Source: Pseudoxanthomonas yeongjuensis (GTDB lineage Bacteria > Pseudomonadota > Gammaproteobacteria > Xanthomonadales > Xanthomonadaceae). From it: a DNA stretch of 64,000 nucleotides. Under the pieces are notes generated by a model. It had not been told where the DNA came from and ran no database searches. It saw only the letters and a list, made by a program, of their open reading frames with translations. Where the stretch lies: the NCBI RefSeq assembly GCF_010093345.1, contig NZ_PDWT01000003.1, forward strand, positions 310,001 to 374,000, given 5' to 3'. Made by a program: the position numbers and the translations under genes. Positions 35,046 through 44,887 of the stretch are shown in pieces (the stretch's first letter is position 1; each line of letters opens with the position of its first letter).

Positions 35046-36305
35046 TCACCAGTCCCACATCGCACCGTCTTCCAGGCGCGCGACCGGCAGCTGCTTGGGC
35101 GCGTACGGGAAGCGTGCGGCGAGCTTTTCGTCGATATCCACGCCATGGCCCGGGGTATCGCCGACATGCAGCCGGCCGTCGCGGAACACGTAGTCGTGCG
35201 GGAACACTTCGTTGGTTTCGTCCGAATGGAACATGTATTCCTGGATGCCGAAGTTGGGCACCCAGGTGTCGAAGTGCAATGCCGCGCCCATGCAGACCGG
35301 CGACAGGTCGGTAGCGCCATGGAAGCCGGTACGCACCTGGTGCAGGGCGGCGAAATCGGCCAGCCGGCGGATGTGGGTGATGCCGCCGCCATGGACGATG
35401 GTGGTGCGGATATAGTCGATCAGCTGGTTCTCGATCAGGTGCTTGCAGTCCCAGATCGAATTGAACACCTCGCCCACCGCCAATGCCGTGACCGAATGCT
35501 GGCGGATCAGTTCGAACGATTTCTGGTTCTCCGCGGGCGTCGCATCCTCCAGCCAGAACAAACGATACGGCTCCAGGTCGCGTGCAAGGCGCGCGGCCTC
35601 GATGGGAGTCAGGCGGTGATGCACGTCGTGCAACAGCTCGAGGTCGTTGCCATGGTCCTTGCGCAGCTGTTCGAACAGTTTCGGCGCGGTTTGCAGATAA
35701 CGCGGCGTATTCCACACCGTTTCGGCCGGCAATTCGCTCTCGGCCGGCTCGTAGGGCTTGGTGCCGGTGGAGACGCCATAGGCCTTCTTCACGCCCGGCA
35801 CACCGCATTGCGCACGGATGGCCAGGAAACCCTTTTCCATGTACATGCCGACCTGGTCGCTGGCCTCGGCGATGTCGCGGCCGTTGGCATGCGCATAGAC
35901 CAGCGCGCCTTCGCGCGAGCGCCCGCCCAGCAACTGGTAGACGGGCATCCCGGCCATCTTGCCCAGGATGTCCCACAGCGCGACATCGACCGCGGCGATC
36001 GCGGTCATCGTCACCGGTCCACGACGCCAGTACGCGCCGCGATACAGGAATTGCCAGAGATCCTCGATGCGGCCGGCATCACGGCCGATCAGGTTGGGAA
36101 CCACGTGCTCCTGCAGGTAGGACGCTACCGCCAGTTCGCGGCCGTTGAGGGTCGCATCGCCGAGCCCGTAAACGCCGGAACGCGTGGTGATCTTCAGGGT
36201 GACGAAGTTGCGGCCCGGACAGGTGACGATGACCCTGGCGTCGACGATCTCGCGGTCGCGCGAGGAGCCGTGGGTACTGGTTTCTTTGACGACTTGGCTG
36301 TTCAT
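35046..36305 (-). CDS. manD: D-mannonate dehydratase, enolase-superfamily type (ManD)
   Basis: This 419-residue enolase-superfamily enzyme should dehydrate D-mannonate to 2-keto-3-deoxygluconate. ManD-type features are [20 protein letters not shown] near the N-terminus, [20 protein letters not shown], the [12 protein letters not shown] and [13 protein letters not shown] metal-ligand strands, and [20 protein letters not shown]. It replaces the unrelated UxuA dehydratase of enteric bacteria. Some ManD-like proteins have very low activity, so the function rests mainly on the presence of uxaC and uxuB. I chose the ATG at 36305; the frame extends to 36377 through the end of the esterase gene. Confidence 0.9.
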   Translation of the reverse strand: MNSQVVKETSTHGSSRDREIVDARVIVTCPGRNFVTLKITTRSGVYGLGDATLNGRELAVASYLQEHVVPNLIGRDAGRIEDLWQFLYRGAYWRRGPVTMTAIAAVDVALWDILGKMAGMPVYQLLGGRSREGALVYAHANGRDIAEASDQVGMYMEKGFLAIRAQCGVPGVKKAYGVSTGTKPYEPAESELPAETVWNTPRYLQTAPKLFEQLRKDHGNDLELLHDVHHRLTPIEAARLARDLEPYRLFWLEDATPAENQKSFELIRQHSVTALAVGEVFNSIWDCKHLIENQLIDYIRTTIVHGGGITHIRRLADFAALHQVRTGFHGATDLSPVCMGAALHFDTWVPNFGIQEYMFHSDETNEVFPHDYVFRDGRLHVGDTPGHGVDIDEKLAARFPYAPKQLPVARLEDGAMWDW

Positions 36306-36330
36306 TGGAAAAGTCCGCTTTGGAGGTGCT

Positions 36331-38409
36331 TCAGGGAATGTCGATCTCGAACGGCCCCGCCGGCAGGCCGGCGCCATCGAACAGGGTCACGACCGGGCTG
36401 TCGGCCCAGCCGTAGCGCACCCGCACCGGATTGGCGACGGGGGCGCGCAGGACGACTTCCTTGCTGCGGATCCGCGCCTCGGCGTAACGGCAGGAACCGG
36501 CTTCGCTGCCGCACAACTCGAAACCGATGGGACCCTCGGCGCCGTAGGCGACCAGGCCGTCGGTGATGTCGCCGAACGCGACCGCCACCGCTTCGCCATC
36601 GCTGTCGATGCGTTTCGCCGACAGCGGCACCGGCCCGGAAGCCGGAAGCTTCTCGCCGTAGACCACGTGCCGTGCGGCGCGGGCGAGGCGACGGCCGAGT
36701 TCCTGCTTGTTGGCCGGATGGATGTCGTAGCGGTCGCCGATGTCGATGGCCACGGCCAGGCCGCTATGCCTGTCCTCGTCCACCACTTCGCGCTGCACTT
36801 CGCGCAATTCCGCCCAGCCGCTTTCGACCGGCCGGGTCGACGCGGCGCCGTAGCCGGCCAGTTGCGCCACCAGCAGCGGCAGGTCCGCTCCGTAGTGCGC
36901 ACGCAGATCGTCGCGATACGCGCGCAGCAGGCCGCGGTAGGCGACGGGGTCGCCGGTGTTCGACTCGCCCTGGTACCACAGCGCGCCGCGGAAACCATAG
37001 CCGCCCAGCGGCGCGACCATGCCGTTGTACAGCGTAGTCTTGCCGGAAGCCGACATCCACGGCGCCAGCGGCGGCGTGCCGACCGCGATCGGCACGATGC
37101 GGTATCGCCAGGCGCCGTCGAGCGGCAGCGACGAACCATCGGCGAAGCGCAGCGCGCGCGTGGACGAAGGCCCGGTGATGCCGCCGTAGACGTAGGTGTC
37201 CAGCGCATTGACCACCAGCGTGTTGTCGCCCGCGTGCAGCAGGCCGCGCGGCAGCGGGTATTCGCGCTTCTCGCCGATGTAGGCGCTGCCCACGCCGCGG
37301 CCGTTGACCCAGGTCATGTCGATTTCGTCGACCGTGCCCAGCGCCAGCACCGCGTCCTGCGCGGCCTGCTCCGCGGTGAGCTTGAGCGTGGTCCGATACC
37401 AGAGCATGCCGTTGAAGTCGGCCAGTTCGGGCACGCCCCAGGTTTCCCATGCGCCGAGCTCGCGCGGTGCGGCGCGCCAGTCTTTGCCCATTGCGTAATC
37501 CGCGCGCCACGGCTCGTCGCCCTGGGCCACGCCGGGCCGGCCGTGCCACCACTTCGCCCAGACCTCGCCCCAACTGGCGGTCGCCGCCAGCGGATCGGTC
37601 GCGTACTGCGCGAGCACGTCGAGCGCGTCGTCGTAGCCGCCGACCTTGCGCAATGCTTCGGCGCTGATCCACGTCTCTATCCGCGAACCGCCCCACGAGG
37701 AATTGACCAGGCCCATCGGCACATCGATGGTCTTCTGCAGTTCGCGAGCGAAGTAGTAACAGGCCGCGGAGAATTCCGGCACTTTCTCCGGATTGGTCTT
37801 CTGCCACTGCACCGGTAGGGCGAAATCGTACCGCGGCGCCACGCTTTCCTTCTGCCCGACCTTCAGCATGCGGATGCGATCGTTGTCCGCGTCGGCGATC
37901 TCGGCACGCGAATTCAGCGTGCGCTTGACCTGCAGCTCCATGTTCGACTGGCCCGAGCACAGCCACACGTCGCCGACCAGCACGTCGCCGGCGCTTCGCG
38001 TCGCGTCGCCCGAACTCGCGGTCAACGTGTACGGCCCGCCCGCCTTCAACGCCGGCAACGACGCTTGCCAATGCCCCGACGCATCCGCGCGGGCCTTGGC
38101 CCGGGACTTCGCCAACGTCACCGTCACTTCATCGCCTGGCCTCGCCTCGCCCCAGACCCGTATCGCCTGGTCGCGTTGCAGCACCGCGTGGTCCTGGAAC
38201 ATCGGATGCAGGCGCAACGCGCCGGCATCGCCGGCCATCGCCGGCGCCACGATCCCGAACGCCAGCAGTAGAGCCGAGCTTGCTCGGCTGTTCACGCCCC
38301 GGATCCAAGGGCAGCGGAGCAAGCTCCGCTCTACGCGGGCGAAGGCCGCCGCGCGCGGTGGACAATGGATCCGCGGAGAGGCGATGGAGTACCGGTCGCG
38401 TTGCATCAT
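36331..38409 (-). CDS. SASA-family (sialate O-acetylesterase-like) acetylxylan esterase
   Basis: This exported SGNH-fold esterase of up to 692 residues probably deacetylates xylan. The nucleophile Ser is near residue 155 in [12 protein letters not shown] second block ([13 protein letters not shown]) and [21 protein letters not shown] near the C-terminus supply the rest of the active site; an inserted beta domain lies between. The start is uncertain. The ATG at 38409 lies just after the GH67 stop, but a convincing signal peptide begins only at the GTG at 38295 ([15 protein letters not shown]). That stretch coincides with one arm of a REP element. It is the second gene of the GH67 operon. Confidence 0.85.
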   Translation of the reverse strand: MMQRDRYSIASPRIHCPPRAAAFARVERSLLRCPWIRGVNSRASSALLLAFGIVAPAMAGDAGALRLHPMFQDHAVLQRDQAIRVWGEARPGDEVTVTLAKSRAKARADASGHWQASLPALKAGGPYTLTASSGDATRSAGDVLVGDVWLCSGQSNMELQVKRTLNSRAEIADADNDRIRMLKVGQKESVAPRYDFALPVQWQKTNPEKVPEFSAACYYFARELQKTIDVPMGLVNSSWGGSRIETWISAEALRKVGGYDDALDVLAQYATDPLAATASWGEVWAKWWHGRPGVAQGDEPWRADYAMGKDWRAAPRELGAWETWGVPELADFNGMLWYRTTLKLTAEQAAQDAVLALGTVDEIDMTWVNGRGVGSAYIGEKREYPLPRGLLHAGDNTLVVNALDTYVYGGITGPSSTRALRFADGSSLPLDGAWRYRIVPIAVGTPPLAPWMSASGKTTLYNGMVAPLGGYGFRGALWYQGESNTGDPVAYRGLLRAYRDDLRAHYGADLPLLVAQLAGYGAASTRPVESGWAELREVQREVVDEDRHSGLAVAIDIGDRYDIHPANKQELGRRLARAARHVVYGEKLPASGPVPLSAKRIDSDGEAVAVAFGDITDGLVAYGAEGPIGFELCGSEAGSCRYAEARIRSKEVVLRAPVANPVRVRYGWADSPVVTLFDGAGLPAGPFEIDIP
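38268..38334. repeat. REP/BIME element inside the 5' end of the esterase gene
   Basis: GTAGAGCCGAGCTTGCTCGG is followed by an opposed arm ending AAGCTCCGCTCTAC. The pair has the GTAG/CTAC feet of REP elements. It lies within the reading frame at the presumed signal peptide, where it encodes the SRASSALL part. Confidence 0.75.
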
Positions 38410-38411
38410 GT

Positions 38412-40604
38412 TCAATTTCCCGGTGCGTGCGGAAAGGAAAGCGACTGGTAGTACCCGAGCGTATGCGCTGGCGGCGCCTGGCCCTGCGGCAGCGGCAGGC
38501 CATTGAGGCTCTGCCAATAGGCGATGCTGGCATCGCGCCACCACTGCGCTTCGTCCTGCTGGATCGCAAGGAAGGCGGAGACCTGCGCATGCCGCCCGGC
38601 GTCGACGTAGGCGGACAGGCCGTCCCAGGTCGCGCGCATCTTCTTCACTTCATCGACGCCATGCGTGTAGCGATGGACCAGTTCGTCCCACAGCGGACGG
38701 CCCGACCGCATCCGGTGATCCCAGGGTACGTGGTGGAACCACAGCAGGAACTGTTCCGGCACGCGCTCCACGTCGCCGAACTGCTCCGCCAGCGGCGGCG
38801 CGTACTGCGCGTCCGCGTTGCTGCCGGTCGCGCTGCGGTCGAAGCCGATGCCGTTCTTATCGGCGCGGTGGTAGTACACCGGCGTCCAGTCGGCGCGCGG
38901 CCCGCCGGCGTCCCATGGCATCGGGCCGTAGTGATGGCCACGGCCCATCAGGTGATGCAACCCCAGCGGGGTCATATAATCGACCACCGCCTCGCGCGAA
39001 TCCATCATCATGCCGACCACCGGCGCGACGAATCTTTCGTCGTTGGAGAACGTCATCCGCACCCACTCTTCGGCGATCGCGCGCGAGGACAGATCCGGAT
39101 TCCACGCCAGGCGGCCATAGGCGTACCAGTTGGCCTGGTCGAAATGCGAGCCGCTCCAGTTGCGGTCGGCGCCGATGTTGGCCACCCCGGCCATGCCGGT
39201 CAGCCCGCTCCTGCCCGGTACGTCGCCGTCGAGCGAGCCGTCGATCACCTTGGTCACCGTCGAGCCCTTGCCGCGCGCATAGGTGTCGGCGCGCAGCGTC
39301 TCCTCGTACAACGGCCCCAGGTACACCAGGTGCGTGGCGAACCCCAGGTACTCCTTGGTGATCTGGAACTCCATCATCAACGGCGTCTTCGGCATCGCCC
39401 CGAACAGCGGGTGGAAGGGCTCGCGCGGCTGGAAATCGATCGCCCCGTTCTTCACCTGCACCAGCACGTTGTCGCGGAACTTGCCGTCCAGCGGCACGAA
39501 CTCGGTGTAAGCCTGCTTGGCGCGGTCGTCGGGTTCCTCGTCCGAGTAGACGAAGGCACGCCACATCACCGTGCCGCCGTGCGGAGCAAGCGCGTCGGCC
39601 AGCAGGTTGGCGCCTTCGGCATGCGTGCGGCCGTAGTCCTGCGGCCCCGGTTGCCCTTCCGAATTGGCCTTGACCAGCAAGCCGCCGAAATCGGGAATGA
39701 TGCGGTAGATCTCGTCGGCCTTCGCACGCCACCAGCGCCGCACTTCCGGATCCAGCGGATCGGCCGTCTTCAGTCCGCCGATCTCGATGGGCGCGCTGAA
39801 GCGCGCGCTGAGGAAGACGCGGATGCCATAAGGGCGGAACACACCGGCCAGCGCCGCGGCCTTCTGCAGATACATCGGGGTCAGGCTGAGCGCATTGGAG
39901 TTGACGTTGTTGAGCACGCTGCCGTTGATGCCCAGCGACGCATTGGCGCGCGCGTATTCGGTGTAACGCGGATCGAGGTAATCGGGCAGCTTGTGCCAGT
40001 CCCAGATCGAAGCGCCCGCATAGCCACGCTCCACATGCCCGTCCAGGTTGTCCCAGTGGTTGAGCACGCGCAGCTTCAGCCGCGGCGATTCGCGCACATC
40101 GAGCTTCGCCAGCGACTGCCCGGTCTGGACCAGGCGCAGGAAATGGAAAGCCCCGTAGAGCGCGCCGATATCCTCGCGCGCCGCGATCACCGTCGTGCGA
40201 TGGCCGTCGATCGCCACGCTGCGGATCAGGTAGCCTTCGGCTCCCACGTCATCCAGATCCAATCCCAGCCGGGCGATCAACGGCGACGAGGCGGCAGTGC
40301 CCATGACGATGGCGCCGTCACGGGTCACGCTATCGGATGCGGGCAAGGTCGCGCCGAGCAGGCCGCCGAGGCCGCGCAGCAGCTCATCGCGCGCGGCGAC
40401 CTGGGTCGGGGTGCCCTGCCCTGCGATCAATTGAGACGCGTCGGCGCGATAGGCATTCGCCTGCACGGTCTCGATCTGCCGATAACGCAGCCAGAGCTCG
40501 TGGCCATCTTCGGCATGCGCGGCAGGCATCCACGACATGACTGCCAGTACGGATAAGAATGCTGCAGCGAGCATCCTGGAAGGCGAAAGTGGACGCTTGC
40601 GCAC
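38412..40604 (-). CDS. agu67A: GH67 alpha-glucuronidase
   Basis: This enzyme of about 730 residues removes 4-O-methylglucuronic acid from the terminal xylose of xylo-oligosaccharides. A signal peptide ends at PAAHAEDGHE, so it is exported, probably periplasmic. Family blocks include RLKLRVLNHWDNLDGHVERG split near 155, FGGLLVKANSEGQPGPQDYG, MWRAFVYSDEEPDD, and EFQITKEYLGFATHLVYLGP. I favour the GTG at 40604, which gives a basic n-region before the signal helix; an ATG at 40574 also works. Longer starts up to 40781 would place the coding region over the operator at 40662. It leads a six-gene minus-strand operon ending with uxuB. Confidence 0.93.
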   Translation of the reverse strand: MRKRPLSPSRMLAAAFLSVLAVMSWMPAAHAEDGHELWLRYRQIETVQANAYRADASQLIAGQGTPTQVAARDELLRGLGGLLGATLPASDSVTRDGAIVMGTAASSPLIARLGLDLDDVGAEGYLIRSVAIDGHRTTVIAAREDIGALYGAFHFLRLVQTGQSLAKLDVRESPRLKLRVLNHWDNLDGHVERGYAGASIWDWHKLPDYLDPRYTEYARANASLGINGSVLNNVNSNALSLTPMYLQKAAALAGVFRPYGIRVFLSARFSAPIEIGGLKTADPLDPEVRRWWRAKADEIYRIIPDFGGLLVKANSEGQPGPQDYGRTHAEGANLLADALAPHGGTVMWRAFVYSDEEPDDRAKQAYTEFVPLDGKFRDNVLVQVKNGAIDFQPREPFHPLFGAMPKTPLMMEFQITKEYLGFATHLVYLGPLYEETLRADTYARGKGSTVTKVIDGSLDGDVPGRSGLTGMAGVANIGADRNWSGSHFDQANWYAYGRLAWNPDLSSRAIAEEWVRMTFSNDERFVAPVVGMMMDSREAVVDYMTPLGLHHLMGRGHHYGPMPWDAGGPRADWTPVYYHRADKNGIGFDRSATGSNADAQYAPPLAEQFGDVERVPEQFLLWFHHVPWDHRMRSGRPLWDELVHRYTHGVDEVKKMRATWDGLSAYVDAGRHAQVSAFLAIQQDEAQWWRDASIAYWQSLNGLPLPQGQAPPAHTLGYYQSLSFPHAPGN

Positions 40605-40661
40605 CGACCCATCGCTGCCGACGCGAGCGCCGGATCGATTCCGACTATCGCCGTACCTGCC

Positions 40662-40675
40662 TGTTAGCGTTACCA
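40662..40675. promoter_or_regulatory. xyl-box-like operator between GH67 operon and LacI gene
   Basis: TGTTAGCGTTACCA is the reverse complement of TGGTAACGCTAACA, one base from the Xanthomonas xyl-box. It lies in the 180-base divergent region, 58 bases before the GH67 start and about 110 before the regulator start. It could therefore control both, including autoregulation. Confidence 0.75.
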
Positions 40676-40783
40676 TTCGAACAGTCGTCATGCCAGTCTC
40701 GGATTCGTGATAGAGGTTGGTTTCCAGGGTCATCGAGGCGGCGTCCGCGTGCTGCGGCCTCCGCGACCGCCAGCAGGACAAAG

Positions 40784-41869
40784 GTGCGAGCGTTGGAAAA
40801 ACCCAAGAAATCGGTCCGCCGCAAGGGACGCGCCGTCACCATCGACGAAGTCGCGGCACAGGCCGGCGTATCGCCGATGACCGTGTCGCGCGTGGTCAAC
40901 GGCCAGGGCAAGGTGCGCGACTCCACCCGCGAGAACGTCATGCGCGCGGTACGCGACCTGGGCTATACGCCCAACCTGGCGGCCAGTTCGCTGGCGGCCG
41001 CGCAGCACACGCGCATCGCGCTGATCTACACCAACCCCAGTTCGGCCTACCTGCGCGAACTGCTGGTGGGCGCATTGAGCGGCGCCGCGCGCACTGCTGC
41101 CCAGCTGGTCATCGACACCTGGGACAACCTCAATGCCGAGGAGCAGCGCAGTGCCGCGCGCACCCTGGCCAAGAGCGTGGCCGGCGTCATCCTGCCCCCG
41201 CCGTTGTGCGAATCCAAGGCGGTGGTCAAGGAATTCGTCAGCGCCGGCATCCCGGTGGTGTCGATCGCTTCCGGACGTTTCAGCAACGAGATCTCCTGCG
41301 TGCGCATCGACGATTTCCGCGCCAGCAAGGAAATGACCGCGCACCTGGTTTCCCAGGGCCACACCCGGATCGGCTACATCAAGGGCCATCCCAACCAGAC
41401 CGCCAGCGCCCACCGCTACGAAGGCTTCCAGGCCGCGCTCAGCGAAGCGGGCATCGCCCACGACCCGACGCTGGTGCAGCAGGGTTACTTCACCTACCGG
41501 TCCGGCCTGGAAGCGAGCGAAAAACTGCTTGCCCACCGGCCGCCGCCCACCGCCATCTTCGCCAGCAACGACGACATGGCCGCGGCCGTGGTTTCGGTCG
41601 CCCATCGCAAGGGCATGGATGTCCCGCACGACCTCTCGGTGGTGGGATTCGACGACAGCTCCGCCGCAACCACGGTCTGGCCGGAGCTCACCACCATCCA
41701 CCAGCCGGTCGCCTCGATGGCGGATTCCGCGATCGACATCCTTCTGCGCAACATCCGGCGCAAGGATCGCGGCACGCGCGTCGTGGTCGATCATGTCGCC
41801 CCGCACCAACTGGTGACGCGCGACTCGGTCGCACCCATCGCCAAGCGGAAACGTCCGGCGAAAGGCTGA
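40784..41869 (+). CDS. xylR: LacI-family regulator of the xylan locus (XylR-like)
   Basis: This 361-residue LacI-type repressor has an N-terminal helix-turn-helix (VTIDEVAAQAGVSPMTVSRV) and hinge helix (YTPNLAASSLA). A periplasmic-binding-like effector domain follows (IALIYTNPSSAYLRELLVGA, FASNDDMAAAVVSVA, VVGFDDSSAATTVWPELTTI). I chose the GTG at 40784, five bases after an AGGA ribosome binding site. It is divergent from the GH67 operon and close to xylE-xylA-xylB. The four palindromes in this window fit its family's operator type. The effector (xylose, xylo-oligosaccharide or glucuronate) cannot be deduced. Confidence 0.85.
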   Translation: MRALEKPKKSVRRKGRAVTIDEVAAQAGVSPMTVSRVVNGQGKVRDSTRENVMRAVRDLGYTPNLAASSLAAAQHTRIALIYTNPSSAYLRELLVGALSGAARTAAQLVIDTWDNLNAEEQRSAARTLAKSVAGVILPPPLCESKAVVKEFVSAGIPVVSIASGRFSNEISCVRIDDFRASKEMTAHLVSQGHTRIGYIKGHPNQTASAHRYEGFQAALSEAGIAHDPTLVQQGYFTYRSGLEASEKLLAHRPPPTAIFASNDDMAAAVVSVAHRKGMDVPHDLSVVGFDDSSAATTVWPELTTIHQPVASMADSAIDILLRNIRRKDRGTRVVVDHVAPHQLVTRDSVAPIAKRKRPAKG

Positions 41870-41963
41870 CGGGCGTCCGCCGCATCGGCATTCATCCGAA
41901 CAGGGCAAGCGGCCGATCCGGCTTCCGTGGAACGCATGACCTGCCGGCGAGCCCATGGCCGTC

Positions 41964-43379
41964 TCAACCCTGCATCTGTTCCAGCTCCCTGCCCTTGGTC
42001 TCGTAGACGTACTTGAGCACGAAGAACACGGAGATGACCGCGGCCACGGTATAGATGCCGTAGGCGCCGGCCAGGCCGATGCTGGCCAGCAGGATCGGGA
42101 AGGTCACGGTGATGGCGAAATTGGAAGTCCATTGCGCCGCGCCCGCCACCGCCAGGCCCGAGCCGCGGATCTGGTTGGGGAACATCTCCCCCAGCATCAC
42201 CCACATGACCGGACCCCAGGACATGTTGAAGAACACCACGTAGACGTTGGCGGCGACCAGCGCCAGCACGCCCATCGAATCGGACAACGCCAGCTTGCCG
42301 CCGGCATCCAGTCCGGCGCTGGCGAAGGCAATGGTCACCAATGCCAACGACACCGCCATGCCGGCCGAGCCGATCCACAGCAGCGGCTTGCGGCCGATGC
42401 GGTCGATCAGGACCAGGGCCAGCACGCAGGCGCCGATGCTCAGCGCACCCGAGAGCACGTTGATCAGCAGCGCGTCGTTCTCGGAGAACCCGACCGCCTG
42501 CCACAGCACCGCGCCGTAATAGAACACCACGTTGATGCCGACCAGTTGCTGGAAAGTGGCCAGGCCGATGCCGATCCAGACGATGCGGCGCACCTTGCCC
42601 GAGGCTTTGTCGACCAGGTCGGACAGCCGCGGGCGATGCCCGTCCTGCGACAGCGAGCCCTCGATTTCGACCAGCTTGGTTTTCGCTTCCACGGATCCGT
42701 AGAGACGGGTCAGCACCTTCAGCGCGTCTTCCTTGCGGCCCTTCACCACCAGGTAGCGTGGACTCTCCGGGATCAGCAGCAACAGCAGCAGGAACACCGC
42801 GGACGGGATCGCCTGCATCCAGAACATCCAGCGCCAGGCCGCATGGCCCAGCCACAGCGCTTCGGTGGAGGCGCCGGCGGCCTTGGCCAGCAGGTAGTTG
42901 CTGAGGAACGCGCAGAACAGGCCGCTGATGATCGCGATCTGCTGCACGGTCGCCAGTCGTCCGCGATAGCGCGCGGAGGCGACCTCGGCGATATAGGCCG
43001 GCGACATCACGCTGGCGGCGCCGACGGCGAATCCGCCGAACACGCGGGCGACGATGAAGACCAGCGAACTGCCCGCCATGCCCGCGCCCAGCGCCGATGC
43101 CAGGAACAGCACCGCCGAGATGATCAGCACCGCGCGCCGGCCCCAGCGGTCGGCCAGGCGGCCGGCGAAGAAAGCGCCGAACGCGCAGCCCAGCAACATC
43201 GAAGCCACTTCGAAACCGGTGCCCGCGGAACTGGAGTGGAAAGTTTGCTTCAGTCCATCCACGGTCCCGTTGATGACTCCGCTGTCGAAACCGAACAGGA
43301 AGCCGCCGATGGTGGCCACGCAACTTATGAGGATGATGAACCTGGTGTTTTCGCCGCCATGCGCTGCTGCATTGCTCAT
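41964..43379 (-). CDS. xylE: Sugar-porter MFS transporter, XylE-like D-xylose:H+ symporter
   Basis: This inner-membrane sugar porter of 471 residues has twelve predicted helices. Family signatures are GGFLFGFDSGVINGT, GRLADRWGRRAVLI, PESPRYLVVKGR after helix 6, QQLVGINVVFYYG in helix 7, and DRIGRKPLLWIGS. The start is set at the ATG at 43379 (MSNAAAHGG). It follows xylA with a REP element in between and closes the xylB-xylA-xylE operon, so D-xylose is the likely substrate, although the family also carries glucose and galactose. Confidence 0.88.
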   Translation of the reverse strand: MSNAAAHGGENTRFIILISCVATIGGFLFGFDSGVINGTVDGLKQTFHSSSAGTGFEVASMLLGCAFGAFFAGRLADRWGRRAVLIISAVLFLASALGAGMAGSSLVFIVARVFGGFAVGAASVMSPAYIAEVASARYRGRLATVQQIAIISGLFCAFLSNYLLAKAAGASTEALWLGHAAWRWMFWMQAIPSAVFLLLLLLIPESPRYLVVKGRKEDALKVLTRLYGSVEAKTKLVEIEGSLSQDGHRPRLSDLVDKASGKVRRIVWIGIGLATFQQLVGINVVFYYGAVLWQAVGFSENDALLINVLSGALSIGACVLALVLIDRIGRKPLLWIGSAGMAVSLALVTIAFASAGLDAGGKLALSDSMGVLALVAANVYVVFFNMSWGPVMWVMLGEMFPNQIRGSGLAVAGAAQWTSNFAITVTFPILLASIGLAGAYGIYTVAAVISVFFVLKYVYETKGRELEQMQG

Positions 43380-43416
43380 CGGATGTGCCCTGGTTGTCAT
43401 CAAGATTTCATGACCC

Positions 43417-43492
43417 GTAGGAGCGCCCCTTGGGCGCGATGCTTTTCCGCCAGCACCGCATGAAGAGCATCGCGCCCAAGGGGCGCTCCTAC
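43417..43492. repeat. REP/BIME inverted repeat between xylA and xylE
   Basis: The inverted arms begin and end with the same GTAGGAGCGCCCCTTGGGC sequence as the element at 28942, with a different central loop. It sits inside the xylB-xylA-xylE operon and may lower expression of the transporter relative to the enzymes. Confidence 0.85.
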
Positions 43493-43506
43493 GGGAAGCG
43501 GGTACT

Positions 43507-44847
43507 TCAGCGCAGCAGGTACTGGTTCAACAGGTTCTCGTAACGCTCCTGCTTGCCGCTGGTCTGTTTCGGCTCGCCCTGCTTGAGCGCCAGCGCGTGC
43601 AGGCCGGCGAGATCCAGTTTGCCCTGCTCGAAGTCGCGACCCGCGCCACCGTCGAAGCTGGCGTAGCGCTCGCTGCGCCACTGTTCCCACGGCGAATCGG
43701 TCAACAGCGCGTGCGCCACTTCCAGGCCGCGGGCGAAGCTGTCCATGCCGCCGATATGGGCGATGAAAAGATCCTCGTTGTCCGTGGATTCCCGGCGCAG
43801 CTTGGCGTCGAAATTCAGGCCGCCTTCCAGCCCGCCCTGGCGCAATACGACCAGCATCGCGCCGACCGTGTCGTAGAGGTCGCTCGGGAACTGGTCGGTA
43901 TCCCAGCCGTTCTGCGCATTGCCGCGGTTGGCGTCGATGCTGCCGAGCAGGCCGTGGTCGGACGCCACCTGCAGGTCGTGCTCGAAGGTGTGGCCCGAAA
44001 GCGTGGCGTGGTTGGCTTCGATGTTGAGCTTGAAGTCCTTGTCCAGGCCATGTTCGCGCAGGAAACCGGCGACGGTGGCGCTGTCGAAGTCGTACTGGTG
44101 CTTCATCGGCTCCATCGGCTTGGGCTCGATCAGGAAGTTGCCCTTCAAGCCGATGCTGCGACCGTAGTCGCGCGCCATGGTCAGGAAGCGGGCGAAGTGA
44201 TCGACCTCGCGCTTCATCTGCGTGTTGACCAGCGACGCATAGCCCTCGCGGCCGCCCCAGAACACGTAGTGCTCTCCACCCAGTTCGACGGTGGCCTCGA
44301 GTGCGGCCTTGACCTGCACCGCCGCGCGCGCGACCACGGCGAAATCCGGATTGGTCGACGCGCCATTCATGTAGCGCGGATGCGAGAACAGGTTCGCCGT
44401 GCCCCACAGCAGCTTCATGCCGGTCGCGTCCTGGCGCGCCTTGGCCAGGCCGACCATGTGCTTCAGGTTCTTTTCGTACTCGCCGATGTCGTCGGAATCG
44501 GGCGCCAGGTCGACGTCGTGGAAACACCAGTACGGTGCGCCCAGCTTGGTGAAGAACTCGAACGCGGCATCGACCTTGGCCTCGGCCTTGTGCAGCGCGC
44601 TGCCGCCGCCCGCATCCCAGCCATAGGCGCGGGTACCGGGGCCGAAGGGATCGTGCCCGGCATTGCAGAAGCTGTGCCAGTAGCAGACCGCGAAACGCAG
44701 GTGTTCGGCCATGGTCTTGCCGCCGATCTTCTTCTGCGCGTCGTAGACCTTGAAAGCCAATGGATTGTCCGAGCCGCGGCCCTCGAACGGGATGCGGCCG
44801 ATACCGGGGAAGAATTCCTTGTCGCCGACGAAGTATTGGGTGCTCAT
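43507..44847 (-). CDS. xylA: Xylose isomerase
   Basis: XylA converts D-xylose to D-xylulose in the cytoplasm. The 446-residue protein is of the longer class II type. The catalytic His lies in [12 protein letters not shown] near residue 107. Metal-binding blocks include [17 protein letters not shown] and [18 protein letters not shown], and [20 protein letters not shown] completes the second site. I chose the ATG at 44847 ([16 protein letters not shown]). It is 40 bases downstream of xylB. A second xylA elsewhere would not be unusual in this family. Confidence 0.97.
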   Translation of the reverse strand: MSTQYFVGDKEFFPGIGRIPFEGRGSDNPLAFKVYDAQKKIGGKTMAEHLRFAVCYWHSFCNAGHDPFGPGTRAYGWDAGGGSALHKAEAKVDAAFEFFTKLGAPYWCFHDVDLAPDSDDIGEYEKNLKHMVGLAKARQDATGMKLLWGTANLFSHPRYMNGASTNPDFAVVARAAVQVKAALEATVELGGEHYVFWGGREGYASLVNTQMKREVDHFARFLTMARDYGRSIGLKGNFLIEPKPMEPMKHQYDFDSATVAGFLREHGLDKDFKLNIEANHATLSGHTFEHDLQVASDHGLLGSIDANRGNAQNGWDTDQFPSDLYDTVGAMLVVLRQGGLEGGLNFDAKLRRESTDNEDLFIAHIGGMDSFARGLEVAHALLTDSPWEQWRSERYASFDGGAGRDFEQGKLDLAGLHALALKQGEPKQTSGKQERYENLLNQYLLR

Positions 44848-44887
44848 GGGGGTGTTCCTGTGGTCTGTCGTGAAGGAGGAAGGCGCG

